DNA from: Marchantia polymorpha subsp. ruderalis
Taxonomy: Eukaryota; Streptophyta; Marchantiopsida; Marchantiales; Marchantiaceae
Direction: 5' to 3'
Length of the DNA stretch: 64,000 nucleotides
Assembly (NCBI GenBank): GCA_037833965.1
Contig: AP031352.1
Span: 27,592,501 to 27,656,500 of the forward strand
How positions within the stretch are numbered: position 1 is the stretch's first letter; each line of letters opens with the position of its first letter. The translations under genes were made by a program, and so were the position numbers. Of this stretch, positions 24,261-35,184 are shown one piece after another. The notes beneath the pieces were generated by a model. It was not told where the DNA came from. It ran no database searches and saw only the letters and a program-made list of their open reading frames with translations.

Positions 24261-26184
24261 CAGTCATATTTTCTCTAATTTGATCCTCTATAACTTGATA
24301 ATTCTTTAATTTGATAGAAAACCCGGGGAACCGACTCCGTGAATAAGGATAATTTGATATTTGATACTTGATAAAGATATTTTGAATATCAAGTTAACTT
24401 TTATTCATGAAAAAACGCATCCAAGGTGGTTTGGGTCACTTCCGATGCTTTGGAGGCGCGCAACTCACGCTGCAGGGTGCGTAGTACAGTATTGCATTGG
24501 ACATGGGAAGGATTGCTGAGACTGAGGAGTTTCATTACCTCCGTCAAGTAAGATAACTTTTTATTCGTGGTTTTCTGAGGCGGGTCAGTTGCCTGATCTT
24601 CTTCTGAATCTTCTTCTCCTGTTGATTCGTTGCTCACCATTTGCACCAGCTCTTCATCCATGAGGTCTTCAAGGGAGCTCTTTTCTTTGCCGGCAGGGTT
24701 AATGAAGTCTCTCACAGGGATTCGTGCGGCAACGCCCATAGCTTGTATGCCGGCAGCGATCTCATGCTCAATACCATCTGCTTCTACATCAGTGGCATCC
24801 CCATTCTCATGAGCTTGTGGAGCGGCTTGGAGTGCATTCATAACCTGATTTAAGTGAGATATCGTGTGCAGAGGTCTACCTACCTTAGCATGCCGAAAGC
24901 AATTGTGGATCGTAACAGGAGTGATTTCATTCCAAGGTGCTTTTGCCCAATCCATAGCTGTCAATTGGTCCACTTTGTAAAGATCAGTGCCGCCGGCTTC
25001 TTCAATGTCAACTGCTCGTTGGATGTAAAGTCTTCAATATCGCCGCTTGAATGCAGCAATTATTCCAGCGTCCATAGGTTGCAGCTTTGAAGTGGTATTT
25101 GGCGGCAAAAATAAGACCACGATCTTTTCAAGTTCCACAGAAATGTGACCTAGCGCGTTGTCCAAGAGGAGCAGAATTGACCTATTGGCTTGTTTCATCT
25201 TGGCGTCAAAATTCTTCAGCCATTCGTGGAATAGCACTCCAGTCATCCATGCTTTTTTGTTGTTCCGGTACAAGAACCCCAGTTGTGAAGTTGTCCTCTT
25301 CTTAAAGCATCTCGGCTGCTTGGCGTGGCCAATGAAAAAGGGATCATGTTTATGTGATACGTTTGCGTTGGCTGTAAACGCTATTGTAAACCTTTTCTTG
25401 CTCTTTTTAAGACCTTCAAGCTTATACTGAGCGATTGTCCGATCCGGTGCGTTCGTAAAAGAGCCCGGTTTCGTCCATATTGTAGACGTCCGCATGCTAA
25501 AATGATGCAACCTTCTGTTGTATCTCCTGATGGTTGGTAGCCACAGCCTGCATGTCGACAGAGCCGCTCTCTCCATTCATCTTCACTGAGTGAAGATGAT
25601 TGCGGGAAAGAAACTTCTGCAGCTAGCCGTTGGAAAACTCGGTAGCTCCTAAGTTCAGTAGTGTTGCAAGCCGGTTTGACTTCTCAATGATCACAACATA
25701 AGTGATTAAGACCTTCTTGTGCTGGCATTGAAGTACCTAGTTAGATAGCGCTTCTTCCACCTGCGGAAACTTGACCTTCCTTAGGCGCTTGTTTTGCAGT
25801 TCCACGCCGCTCATACTCTCGAAGGTTCTTCTCTTGTTGAGAACATTTGAGATGGTGGACTGCGAGGGCAGTTTCTAAAGCTTGAAGCTATTCATGACCC
25901 ATTCTCGCAGCTTGACTTGCTATAGAGAGGGATTCTTCAAGCTATACTGGCAGAGCTGAAGCTTCTGTTCATTGTTCATGATGAAGATTTTGGATCGCGG
26001 AGTGCTGCGGCCCTGAGTGCGGCGGCGTTGCGGGGCCGACGCCGAACCTGGCCACAGCGAGACAATGACACACAATCACGGCAGTTCAAAGTTTCATTTT
26101 CTATTGTACCTCCTTAACTTGATACCTCTCTAATTTGATCAAAAATCAAAGAACGGACCGTATCAAGTTAGAGACGTATGACTG
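24261..26184 (-). mobile_element. Pogo/Tigger-like (Tc1/mariner superfamily) DNA transposon, full length
   Basis: The left end reads CAGTCATATTTTCTCTAATT and the right end, reverse complemented, CAGTCATACGTCTCTAACTT: imperfect terminal inverted repeats that continue into a TTGAT block. Both ends are flanked by TA (24259-24260 and 26185-26186), the target site of this superfamily. Further subterminal copies of the AACTTGATA/AATTTGAT motif occur inside both ends, a likely set of transposase binding sites. The 1924-bp interior is filled by one minus-strand transposase pseudogene with a Tigger-type DDE core. Ends and coding part make this a once-autonomous element. Confidence 0.92.
24404..25979 (-). 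pseudogene. Degenerate pogo/Tigger transposase
   Basis: The minus strand starts MNNEQKLQLCQYSLKNPSL and encodes a CENP-B/Psq-type helix-turn-helix region ending SQSTISNVLNKRR. A second DNA-binding part follows (LQKFLSRNHLHSVK then NGESGSVD). The DDE core then shows VYNMDETGLF-like sequence (first Asp, frame disrupted), LLLDNALGH (second Asp, about 25125-25160) and LPPNTTSKLQPMDAGIIAAF (third Asp, about 25050-25110). The acidic C-terminal tail (24404-24973) is open. Breaks: TAG codons in the HTH region, one after ALSN, a frameshift before the core, and a TGA at about 25034-25036 where RRYRRLY-type sequence expects Arg. That last stop alone separates the two long ORFs, which share a frame. The protein is not functional. 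Confidence 0.88.
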
Positions 26185-26186
26185 TA

Positions 26187-29100
26187 TTTAAATCATGAGC
26201 ATAGGCTCATCAAATTAGATAAAATTAGATAAAACATTCAAACCTCCTTGGTCGGCCTCGATCTATGAGTAAATCTATGTGGATTCTACAAAGTTGGTTG
26301 ACGCCAGGAAGGAGTATTCATTGCCCTTGGCTCATGTATTCACTTCGTTTGTTGCATGTGTTGCTCAGACACTGTTTTAACTTTGAACTGGTCATTCAAT
26401 AATCAATGTCATCTGTTCGTGTTCTGATGACTTTTGAATTTAGATTATGATGGTGAGCCTCTCATTAATGCACACAATTCTCCTTGATTCATGACCTAGT
26501 GAAAAAAACGACGTGCTGGTGCCTGAAGCATCTTGAAGAGGCGACGATTGTGATCATTACATGACAATCCACGCATATCAACTTTCCAGTGTGCAAACCG
26601 ACTAGCAAAACCTGCAACAATTGCGCTGATCTCTTGAGCAAGATTGAGGCTTGCCATGATTAGTTTCAAATCGCCAGCATGTTTGGATAGCAGTCACCAG
26701 ATTGATAATCTTCAAGAGACCCGGCCTCGTTTGTAGATCTGAAGAAAAGATTGAATAATTGTAGAAATCAAATAATGTGATAATGTGATCGTCAATACGT
26801 GTTTCACATCGACTAACCAGAGTGCATTGAATAGAGATTAAGAGCTAGACGGATGAATGGTGACAAAGGCGAGACTATCACTACGGTCATCGTATGGCGT
26901 CAACCCATGAGCATGAGGTCGGGGTTGTTCTAGCATGCAGTTTAATTAGCCCTCACTCTACTATACACAGTTCTCTTATTGATCGATGCATGGTAGTAGG
27001 GATGCAGTAGCAACTATAGAGTATGTGACCAATCACATAAGAACATATAGTAGGGTGAGGACTAATTAGCCCCAAGTGAGGGATAACTAGCCCTTGCCCT
27101 CATATCTACATGTTATATTACTTAGATCATTTGGCATCAATACTTGGTTCCTATAGCATTTAAAAATATTTCTCAATTGTGATATTATTGGTGCTAGCAC
27201 TTCATACTTGATAGGGTATTTCAAACTTGTTGGAATACATATAGGTCTTTTTTCCAATTTTTGTAGGAAAGATGGGTTCTATATCATAAAAATTTACTGG
27301 AAAAACAATGGATTTCAATATACGTCAAGTGTTATGTCAGAAAAATGTTCGAGTATAGAGAGATTACAAGTCAAGTTTCTACATAATGAATTCGGAAGCA
27401 AATGCTTGTAATATAGTAGACATAATCTTTGCGGCAGAGGACTAAGTTTAAGGGTTTTGGGCCTCAGGGCGTGTTAGCTTTCGGATTCCATCGCCCTTTG
27501 AGCATAGTGACAAAACCAACTATGCTTGAAAAAAGTATGTGCAAAGAAAAGATACGATGATCAAGTTCATCGTCACAACTAAAGGCCAACTAACTGCATC
27601 TATGCAGAAGAAATATCCATTGTCATCGACCAAGGACCCCCTTGATTTTTAGATTGCAAACGAATATCCCTAGATATTTGTGTCATGTGAGACTCTCAGA
27701 TTTATACGTTTTTCTCAGGGTAATATTGACTCTTCCCGGACCTTGAATTACTGTTTCGCTTCCGTCCTTCGTTGTCTATACTGTAGTTCGAAAGCTGTGT
27801 TCCAACTCCGATGGAGTGCGCCACATCACCAGCTACTGGCGTAGGGGTATCAACTTGCCGAAGCATTCGTAATAGACTTGCATTGGAAGATGACCTATAG
27901 GTCCATTCCGCTGCAAGGTCTATTGCAAATGAATTCTATACTATGTAAACGCATTTGTTCTCCCTGGAGCATGCGTGACCTTGGCAAACAAGCTGTTCAA
28001 GTGGTGTAATGAGAGTCTCAGTCAAGACTTTCATTCTTTCAAACTCGTCGAAGACGAGTTGGGATATTATGAGCAAGTAGCGCATTCGATGAATGAGCAT
28101 CAACACTAAAGTTAGCGTATTGATGTTTCAGGGCTACATCAACTGTCCTTATAAAGATGTTTGTTAACGGCAGTGCAGTGACAAGATTCCGAGACAACTG
28201 GAGGCACAACTTGAAAGTGCAACACCAGACCATTTCCTTTCATGTTTGTTACTGTCCCAACGTCCTGCTGCTGCAGTCAACATTCATGCACATGCCCGTA
28301 TAAGGTGCATTCCTGTTTAAAGCTCTTTACCATTTCTGAATTCGTGGCAAGAATTTTTTGAAGCTTTTGGACCTTCTTAAGAACTCAACAAAAGTCTGGT
28401 CCACTCCCTCTTCATGGAGCCAGCGCAATACCTGGTCGTATGAGACTCTATAGTAATTGGCTTTTGGGCGGCTGGACTCAAAACAATGTCTGAAAATTTT
28501 GGCCTATCAAATGTACGACATATGTAAATGTATTTCTCATACATCAAATGTATGAGAAATACGTTCATATTGATCTCCAATAAATATACAAATTGGACAT
28601 TTTAAGTAGAATTTTTTTTTGTTTCGATAATGGTTCAACCCCAACCAATTCTTGAAAAAGTCAGCGCAAGAACAATAACGAATGTTATTTCTTCCTTAAT
28701 TGATCTAAATATCTTGAATATTTGAATGAAAGCTCCTCTTTTCCCTCCTACAAATCATTCAACAGTATGCTCACAAAACTAAACAGCACACTTCATGGAC
28801 CTTACTATTTGCTACCATGTAATTCAAAAGTTTATTGACTATAGAGATAGTATAGATTCAAAACATACTACAGAAGTGAAAGCACTTGTACTTCCTATAC
28901 ATGGTGCGCTTGGATTAGCGCACCATGCTTTAATGTAGCTTAGATTGTAAAAGCTCTTTAATTGTAAAAAAATGTATGAAAGTTTCCCCAAATAAAAACT
29001 CAGTTAAGAAAAATTTATGATGCAACTAAAATTCATTTCATGTCTTCTAGAATCTATGCATTTGAAGCATTATTATCTCTTCTTTATTACTACATGTGAA

Positions 29101-31242
29101 CCTTATAAGCTAGAATACTCATCAGGCTAGAATGTTGCTTTTCTCTTTTAGTTTTGTAACACAAATTATAGAATTCACTTTCAAATTGTCGATTACACCT
29201 TACTATAATACAGTTCAACCTGGCTATATCAACCTGGTACAAGTGCAAGGTGTTCCAGAAGTGGAAGCCGAAGGGTTAAATAACAAAACAGAGACTGAGA
29301 AAAAGTTAATCTTGCACTTTTGGTCTACTGTAAGGTACTGAAGATTAAGGTAAAAGTGCATATTGAACATGATGATAGTACAAATCGACCCAGGTTTAGT
29401 TCAAATGATAATAATTGATATGCTTACCATGTAAACTATATGTAACTGCCAAATGCGACTGTGGTTTGATACCTGTAACCTAGTCTTACCCATTATCGGG
29501 CTTTAGCAGTGATACACAAGTTACAATCCTACACGTTATCCCCTGCCATATCAAATATCATCTGATATAATTTAGGAGAAGTTGCATGCAGAAGGAGAAT
29601 TTTCTAAGACTGAACGGATAGCATGATAATTAGGGCCTGGGGTTCAGAATAGGAGAGCGAGTAGTCTTAAGCCTGTAATAGAACCATATAAAAATGTTAC
29701 TCGTTATTATTTACTTGTCAAGATAGGTACACTGCAGAGAGGAACGAGAGCTAAATCAATCGTGGGGATTAGGCCTGTATCTTATATTATCAAATAGGGT
29801 AGGGTGCAGTGAACGACGTACTCTTGTTCCAAATGTAGGCAAGCAATCGGAAGGGATAGGAAACCATCTAGATTGAAAGGGACTGAAATTTGAGTTCCGC
29901 TAAAGAAAGGTGATGCAACCCATGAGTTAAAAGTCTGCAAGTTTGCAGAACGTATATGGTAGACCGGTGCAAAATTTTTTAGATTTCATAACCCTGAGGT
30001 TCTGACATCAGGGCAGTCGTAAAAAAGTTCAGGCAAGCATTTCCAAATCGACATCATCACCTTGAGATTCTGGCGTCAAGGCAGTCATAAAGTGAATCAG
30101 TCAGCGACTGTCCGGCATTTCTGAACAGACATCAGCAAATTGATGATAAATAAAACTATGGTCCCCATCGTGACTAGGAGCAAATAAGACAACAAGTAAT
30201 AATTAATAGTTCCAGGTTGTGAGGGATTAAAGCAAGAACAACCCTGAAATCTCCATTGTTACTTCCGAATAATAATTACAAGGAATATGTTGCAATTTGA
30301 TTTTTGAATTTTAATTTTTTTTCTGCCATTTTTCACGTCAACTATATAGATGCAATCTGATCTTGAGTGAAAAATTTCTTCACATGAAGTGCAGGTATTA
30401 TTTATCAATCAAGTTTTGTTGGAGCTTTAACAAAATATCCTTTGCTTCACTTAGATATTTCTTTGAAACCTTAACACATTACGAGTAGCATCCACTTGGA
30501 ACTTACAAATGAAACTCTTCAATTAGGGAGTCATTTTGTATGTATTCATCTTAAATATCGAGTTATTTATTTTTCAAATACTCACGATTTCTTCGGTTGC
30601 ACCTGAATTCAATATGATTTACTATGAGCACATGTAAGAGTATCCCTGTAGATATTTTTCTTTTTTTGTGGTCAAACCTTTTTTAAGTCCTGCAGTAATA
30701 CTCATTACCATTTTCTTTAGAGCTCAACATATAAATTGCCCGAGCCTAATTGATTCCCTACTTTCTATGCACTTGTACTGCGCATTGTGTTGACTGCTGT
30801 ATCTACTGTGATTGATACATGTTCTCATTACATGCATTCTATCTCGCAGTTTCACCGTCTCAAATTTCAACTATTTATCTTCTGAAAGAGTATATATGTG
30901 TTATCTATATGAATGGATGTGAGTAAGCACGGTCAAATTGACTTGTACCAAAGTCACCATGGAAGGACCGACCTGGGTCTCTAATCGACAGGTCTGTTAT
31001 CAGACAAAAAGTTAAAAGTTTGTCAAAGGTGAGTTTTCCTCTTTCAAGTAAGAGAGCCGAAGTTTGACCAACGACGCCAAATGATGTCAGCGACTTTTGG
31101 CCACGCATCCTTTTAAGCACTGTTTGACTACTGCTTACAACAAGTGGCAATGGTCGAAGACGTTGACTGCGCTTCGTCGTACAGTGCACATCTTTTACTT
31201 ACTCGCAGAGGGAAAATAATTCATAAGATACACGGTATATCT
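26187..31242. other. Intergenic, no gene recognised
   Basis: No domain-bearing ORF was found. Near 29209-29245 the sequence ACAGTTCAACCTGGCTATATCAACCTGG resembles the end of another pogo/Tigger element, but no partner terminus was found. Small hairpins occur at 28530-28562 (15-bp perfect arms, 3-base loop) and 28900-28927 (10-bp perfect arms). Confidence 0.5.
26944..27067. mobile_element. Small foldback/MITE-like element
   Basis: The 22-bp ends 26944-26965 and 27046-27067 are inverted repeats with two mismatches (AATTAGCCCTCACTCTACTA against AATTAGTCCTCACCCTACTA). Inside, GTTCTCTTAT and ATAAGAAC extend the fold. At about 124 bp it is non-coding. TTA or TAA target duplications are suggested by the flanking TTAATTAG and CTAATTAG but cannot be fixed, so the superfamily is uncertain. 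Confidence 0.65.
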
Positions 31243-31285
31243 TATGATGTGGAGTGGGTATATCATATACCCACTCCACATCATA
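31243..31285. repeat. 43-bp palindrome with 21-bp perfect arms
   Basis: The arm 31243-31263 is the exact reverse complement of 31265-31285, with one central C. Weaker complementarity continues outside (GGTATAT at about 31235 with ATATACC at about 31297). The near absence of a loop argues against a miRNA precursor and suggests a foldback insertion or cruciform-prone site. Confidence 0.9.
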
Positions 31286-34248
31286 TACAATTGGAAATAT
31301 ACCTGTCTTCATACGATACAATCTGATTCTTAAAGGTTACGCGCCTTTGTGAACAAATGACAGTGAACACTTGCTTTTGAACATTTATTTTCATAGGCTC
31401 AAAAGGTGCAAACATTCATGACACGGGTCTAGCTTAATGCAAGTATAGCAATGGAAGCACAGATTCTTGTCGATTTGATGTTAGCTCAAGCTACGGTTGG
31501 AGAGTGTAGAACTCTTACTACGACACATGACATGTTCAGCTGTTGAACATGCCATGTTCAACTTCAGGCGTATCATCTCAGAGTCAGACGACGGTCCTTA
31601 CAAAATGTACAACTTCTACCTGCCAGTAGGACTTGAGGAACGCGTCTAATGAAGAAGAGAAATATGTAATTCATACACATGACAAATACCCAAGGTCTCT
31701 TTCGAGCACGGCACTTCATCCTGATACGCTGCACTTTGACAGAGCATGACAGAAATGTAAACTCGATACTATATCGTACGATCGGCATGACAAACTTGTG
31801 AAGGAGTACGATCCCATGCAGTTGATTATGGAGAGTCTCACAGTGTTTCTTGAGTTTGGAAAAAAGCTCCAAAATATGTCAAAGTCGGCTTAAATCACTA
31901 CAGAAGGAATTATTCCAAAATATCATCCCAGAAACAATAAGAGCACCAACTGACTTGTCTTGCATAAAAATGCACCAGGGAGGTCAAGATTTTTAAATGC
32001 TACAGAAGGTCTCAAAGCCACGAAAAGTCGCTGAGCAAGTGCACACAAGTTGTCAAAATGCTTAAACTATAAGCCAGAGGAATTTCTCTGAACTCCACTA
32101 AATTACATGTGAAAGGTGAAGGCGCTCCAAAGACGGGGTTTTTCGATGAAAAGGACGTATCGCAAAAGCGGATGGGAAGGGCAGATCATAGTACAGGCAT
32201 ATATATAGTAAATATTAAGCCGCAAGGGCTTAGCATGTCGGAGACCGAAGCAACGCAAATCAACGTTTTACGTTTCACAGGTACCGATGAAATACACTAA
32301 TAGAACGAAATCGGAGAGAGTGATGGTAAAACTGAGACGTGTCATGTACGAACTAAGGATCTAAAAAACGAAAGACAAACAAACGCATAAATACGAAGTG
32401 CCGAGAAGCAGTAAAACGGTGAAATACATGGCGGGGACCGGCTGTCCAACTGAAGATGGTGGAAACTAAGTGTGCAGTATAGAGAATCCAGTCTAACGTA
32501 AGAAAGTCTGTAATGACCATCACTGATATTTCTTGAACGGAAAGCATAACTTCTCGACTTGGACACGTCTGCTTCATCACAGGATACCAAGGAGCGTAGG
32601 TTTCTGCATCGGACCACGAGGGGGCTGAGAGAACTCGAAGCTCAACAAGCCAAGGTGAAACGATGGTTGCTGCACTTAAAAATAAAACAAACAGAAAGAC
32701 TTTGATATGTTTCAAAGACACATAGAAACATCAATCAAGTAGCAAGTATTAAATTACACAAAAGGTCTGACAATGAATTGATTATGTACGAAAGGAGAAC
32801 GCAGACAGTATCAGAAAGAAACAAAGATGATGCACTGGGCAAAGAGCTGAGCTAGTATGTGAAAGACAAAAGAGTGGAAGCGGGGACAACATATGGAGAT
32901 TGTTATGAAGACAAAATCCAATTACCAACTCCACCAAACAGGATTTAGAGGAAGCTAAGGATGATAATCAAAATACCTGCAGCAACGAGCAGCTGGAAGA
33001 CGATTATAACTCGGATTGTTTGGCAGCAACCCTAAGAGGGCAAAACCTGACAAATTTGAACACCGAGTTTCAAGTGCAATTATCGATGTTGAGTGATCAA
33101 CAAAAGAAGAGAGGAACCACATATAAAACACAACTTCCGCTGCACTTCTATGTTGGATCGAAAAAAACTTCTGCTTCTCCACTGAAAGCACGGCCAAAAC
33201 TGTTCCCTACAGATATGAAAAAACGAGTTTCATAATCTGACTCCCAGGTGGCCAACTTGGTGGAACAACCATAAGCAGCATCCTAATATCTTGAGCACAG
33301 GCGAAGGTACTTAAAATTTTTCTGTTAAGACTTCTTGATGGCTCAGATTCAATCATCATTTCCTACTGATGAATGCCTTCAGTTCATTATTCTTGCTGCA
33401 AGCTTCTCGTTCAATATAAAATCCCTTCTAGGTGAAGGACCTGCTTTGACCTCCATGACATTTGATATTTGATTGTCAGACATTGCAAATTTTACAGAAC
33501 CAAAAAATATACTCCCTTCTCTACATAGCTAAAAGAGTAACTACTCGAAGAATCCCACACACCTGTCTCCGGGCGTGTTCAGCATAAGTTCGACGAGTCG
33601 AAACGGACTCTGAAGCCACATACTCCAGTTTTACACATCTGAACCTACTAATATTAAGAAGAATCTTCTGTTATTCGGATGTCAATATACAGATCTCAGA
33701 GCCCGGATGATGATCAGGGATATGTAAGAGATATAATGACCAATGATGTATTTGTCTCCTACAAAGCCTCCTACGGAGAAAATTGTCTCCGCCAAATGTC
33801 GCCTGGTCGTTTGGTACTGTAGGAGATTTGGTCTGAAAGAAACGAAATGCTGGGACAATGATAAGGACTACAATCATTAATAAAACTGATATCCAATAGT
33901 TATTCCTGTAAGATATTACATGAAAAAACCGATCGAAGACGTAAATTTACCCAGAAAACGTAGAGTGAATATCAGATTCTGGATTGTTTTTTACTGTTGA
34001 CTGAACGTAGTAGCTGTACACCACCTATAACAGGCTTTGAATTGCTTATAAATGATCAGGACTACAAACATTGCTATATGTATGAGACCTACAAAGTGTA
34101 CAATGCGGGTATGGTTATTACTATCAGGCATAATGATGACGGTTCAAGTAATTGGAAGGGCTGAATAAATATATCAGGCAAGAAGCGAGACATACAGTAA
34201 CCTGAACAAATTTTCGACAGCTATGTACCGTTCGGCCTACCGTTCGGC
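31286..34248. other. Intergenic, no gene recognised
   Basis: The best candidate is a minus-strand ORF of 122 codons (32721-32353) whose first 24 residues look like a secretion signal (charged start, then FLFVLFLSAATIV). The rest has no motif and overlaps another open frame, so I do not call it a gene. Nothing else is recognisable. Confidence 0.4.
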
Positions 34249-34251
34249 CTA
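34225..34251. repeat. 12-bp tandem duplication at the end of the LURP-one-related gene
   Basis: CCGTTCGGCCTA occurs twice in direct succession; the second copy contains the bases of the minus-strand stop codon TAG. It is a small local duplication that could mark an altered C-terminus or 3' end. Confidence 0.8.
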
Positions 34252-35184
34252 GTGATAAAACTCTCTCATAATCTGCTGAAAGACGTTGAGGCTGCGTATG
34301 GCCTGGTCGGTAATATGACCAGCGTCACCGGCAACTTCCTGCATACCCGTTACATCAAGCACGTAGTCCTGAGCTGCATTCTGTGCTGGATTTAAAACAA
34401 AGTTACTCACGGCGTCCTTCAAGAAGTGCTCTCCTACCTGTTTCAATCCTATGACTATAGCCAAAATAGCCGTCCAATCTACTCCAGGTGCTATATCAAT
34501 CATCAGTTCAGACCCTGCTCCCAAAGCGGCATTCATCAAGAGAGTCTTCATTGATTTTTCTATGTGCGCCACTCTTTCTTCCTTCTCATTTACCACCTGC
34601 ATCGTTCGGCCAGCCATGTCCACTAGGATAGCATAAACGTCATCCTCCGTTTCACCTTTGCAGACCACGAGATTATGTCTGATAGACATAGACTTCATCC
34701 GAGACTGCTTGGCTATGTTAAAGAAGGTATGTTCTCCTCTGTTGTCTTGTATGTACTGCCTTCCGTGAACAGAAAATGTTTTTGGCCTCACTTTGAAGCT
34801 GGGCATTCCCCGGTACCCAGTAACGTGACAGACGGATTCCCACTCTCCGAGAATATGGCTTCTCTGCCAATAATCATTTTGACCGGAAATACCCAGCGGG
34901 TCTAAACTCTCGTATGGGTTCTTTCCGTAATGATGGGAAACACAAACTAATTGTCCAGTATCAGCATCAAATATCCGATTGTCGTCGGCTGTCAGATGTG
35001 CCTTCTTGAAAATGAATCGACTTGGTTTGTTCAAAAATTTGCCACCCAAAGTAACTCCGTCACCCGCTGCTGGATTTTGAGGGACCAACTCCGCTATGGG
35101 AGGTCCGACTGCAAGCTCGATGATAAAGTTGGGATCATTTATCTTTTCCAGCTCAGATACCTTCTTCTTATGTGAGCTTCCCAT
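34249..35184 (-). CDS. LURP-one-related (Tubby C-terminal-like) protein
   Basis: An uninterrupted 311-codon frame from ATG at 35184 to TAG at 34249. Residues about 50-250 follow the LURP-one-related/Tubby-like layout: an opening strand block RFIFKKAHLTADDNRIFDADTGQLV (residues 57-80, split here by eye), a middle beta-rich part with WESV and FKVRPKTFSVHG, and the closing hydrophobic helix APGVDWTAILAIVIG (about 232-246), the hallmark helix that packs inside the barrel. In the family these proteins bind lipids or act at membranes, and some have defence roles; the function here is not known. An extra tail of about 60 residues follows the helix. There are no introns. The assignment rests on fold-like motifs rather than a strong signature, so a divergent relative is possible. 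Confidence 0.65.
   Translation of the reverse strand: MGSSHKKKVSELEKINDPNFIIELAVGPPIAELVPQNPAAGDGVTLGGKFLNKPSRFIFKKAHLTADDNRIFDADTGQLVCVSHHYGKNPYESLDPLGISGQNDYWQRSHILGEWESVCHVTGYRGMPSFKVRPKTFSVHGRQYIQDNRGEHTFFNIAKQSRMKSMSIRHNLVVCKGETEDDVYAILVDMAGRTMQVVNEKEERVAHIEKSMKTLLMNAALGAGSELMIDIAPGVDWTAILAIVIGLKQVGEHFLKDAVSNFVLNPAQNAAQDYVLDVTGMQEVAGDAGHITDQAIRSLNVFQQIMREFYH

Noticed and set aside
24630-25430. Plus-strand ORFs across the pogo element (such as 24641, 24854, 25087, 25158)
   Set aside because: They are antisense shadows of the transposase pseudogene, which has clear DDE motifs on the minus strand.
29209-29245. Second pogo/Tigger terminus
   Set aside because: The sequence begins ACAGTTCAACC like such ends, but no inverted partner or target duplication was found nearby.
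31243-31285. miRNA precursor
   Set aside because: The loop is a single base and the arms are perfectly complementary, unlike plant precursors, which have a larger loop and mismatches.
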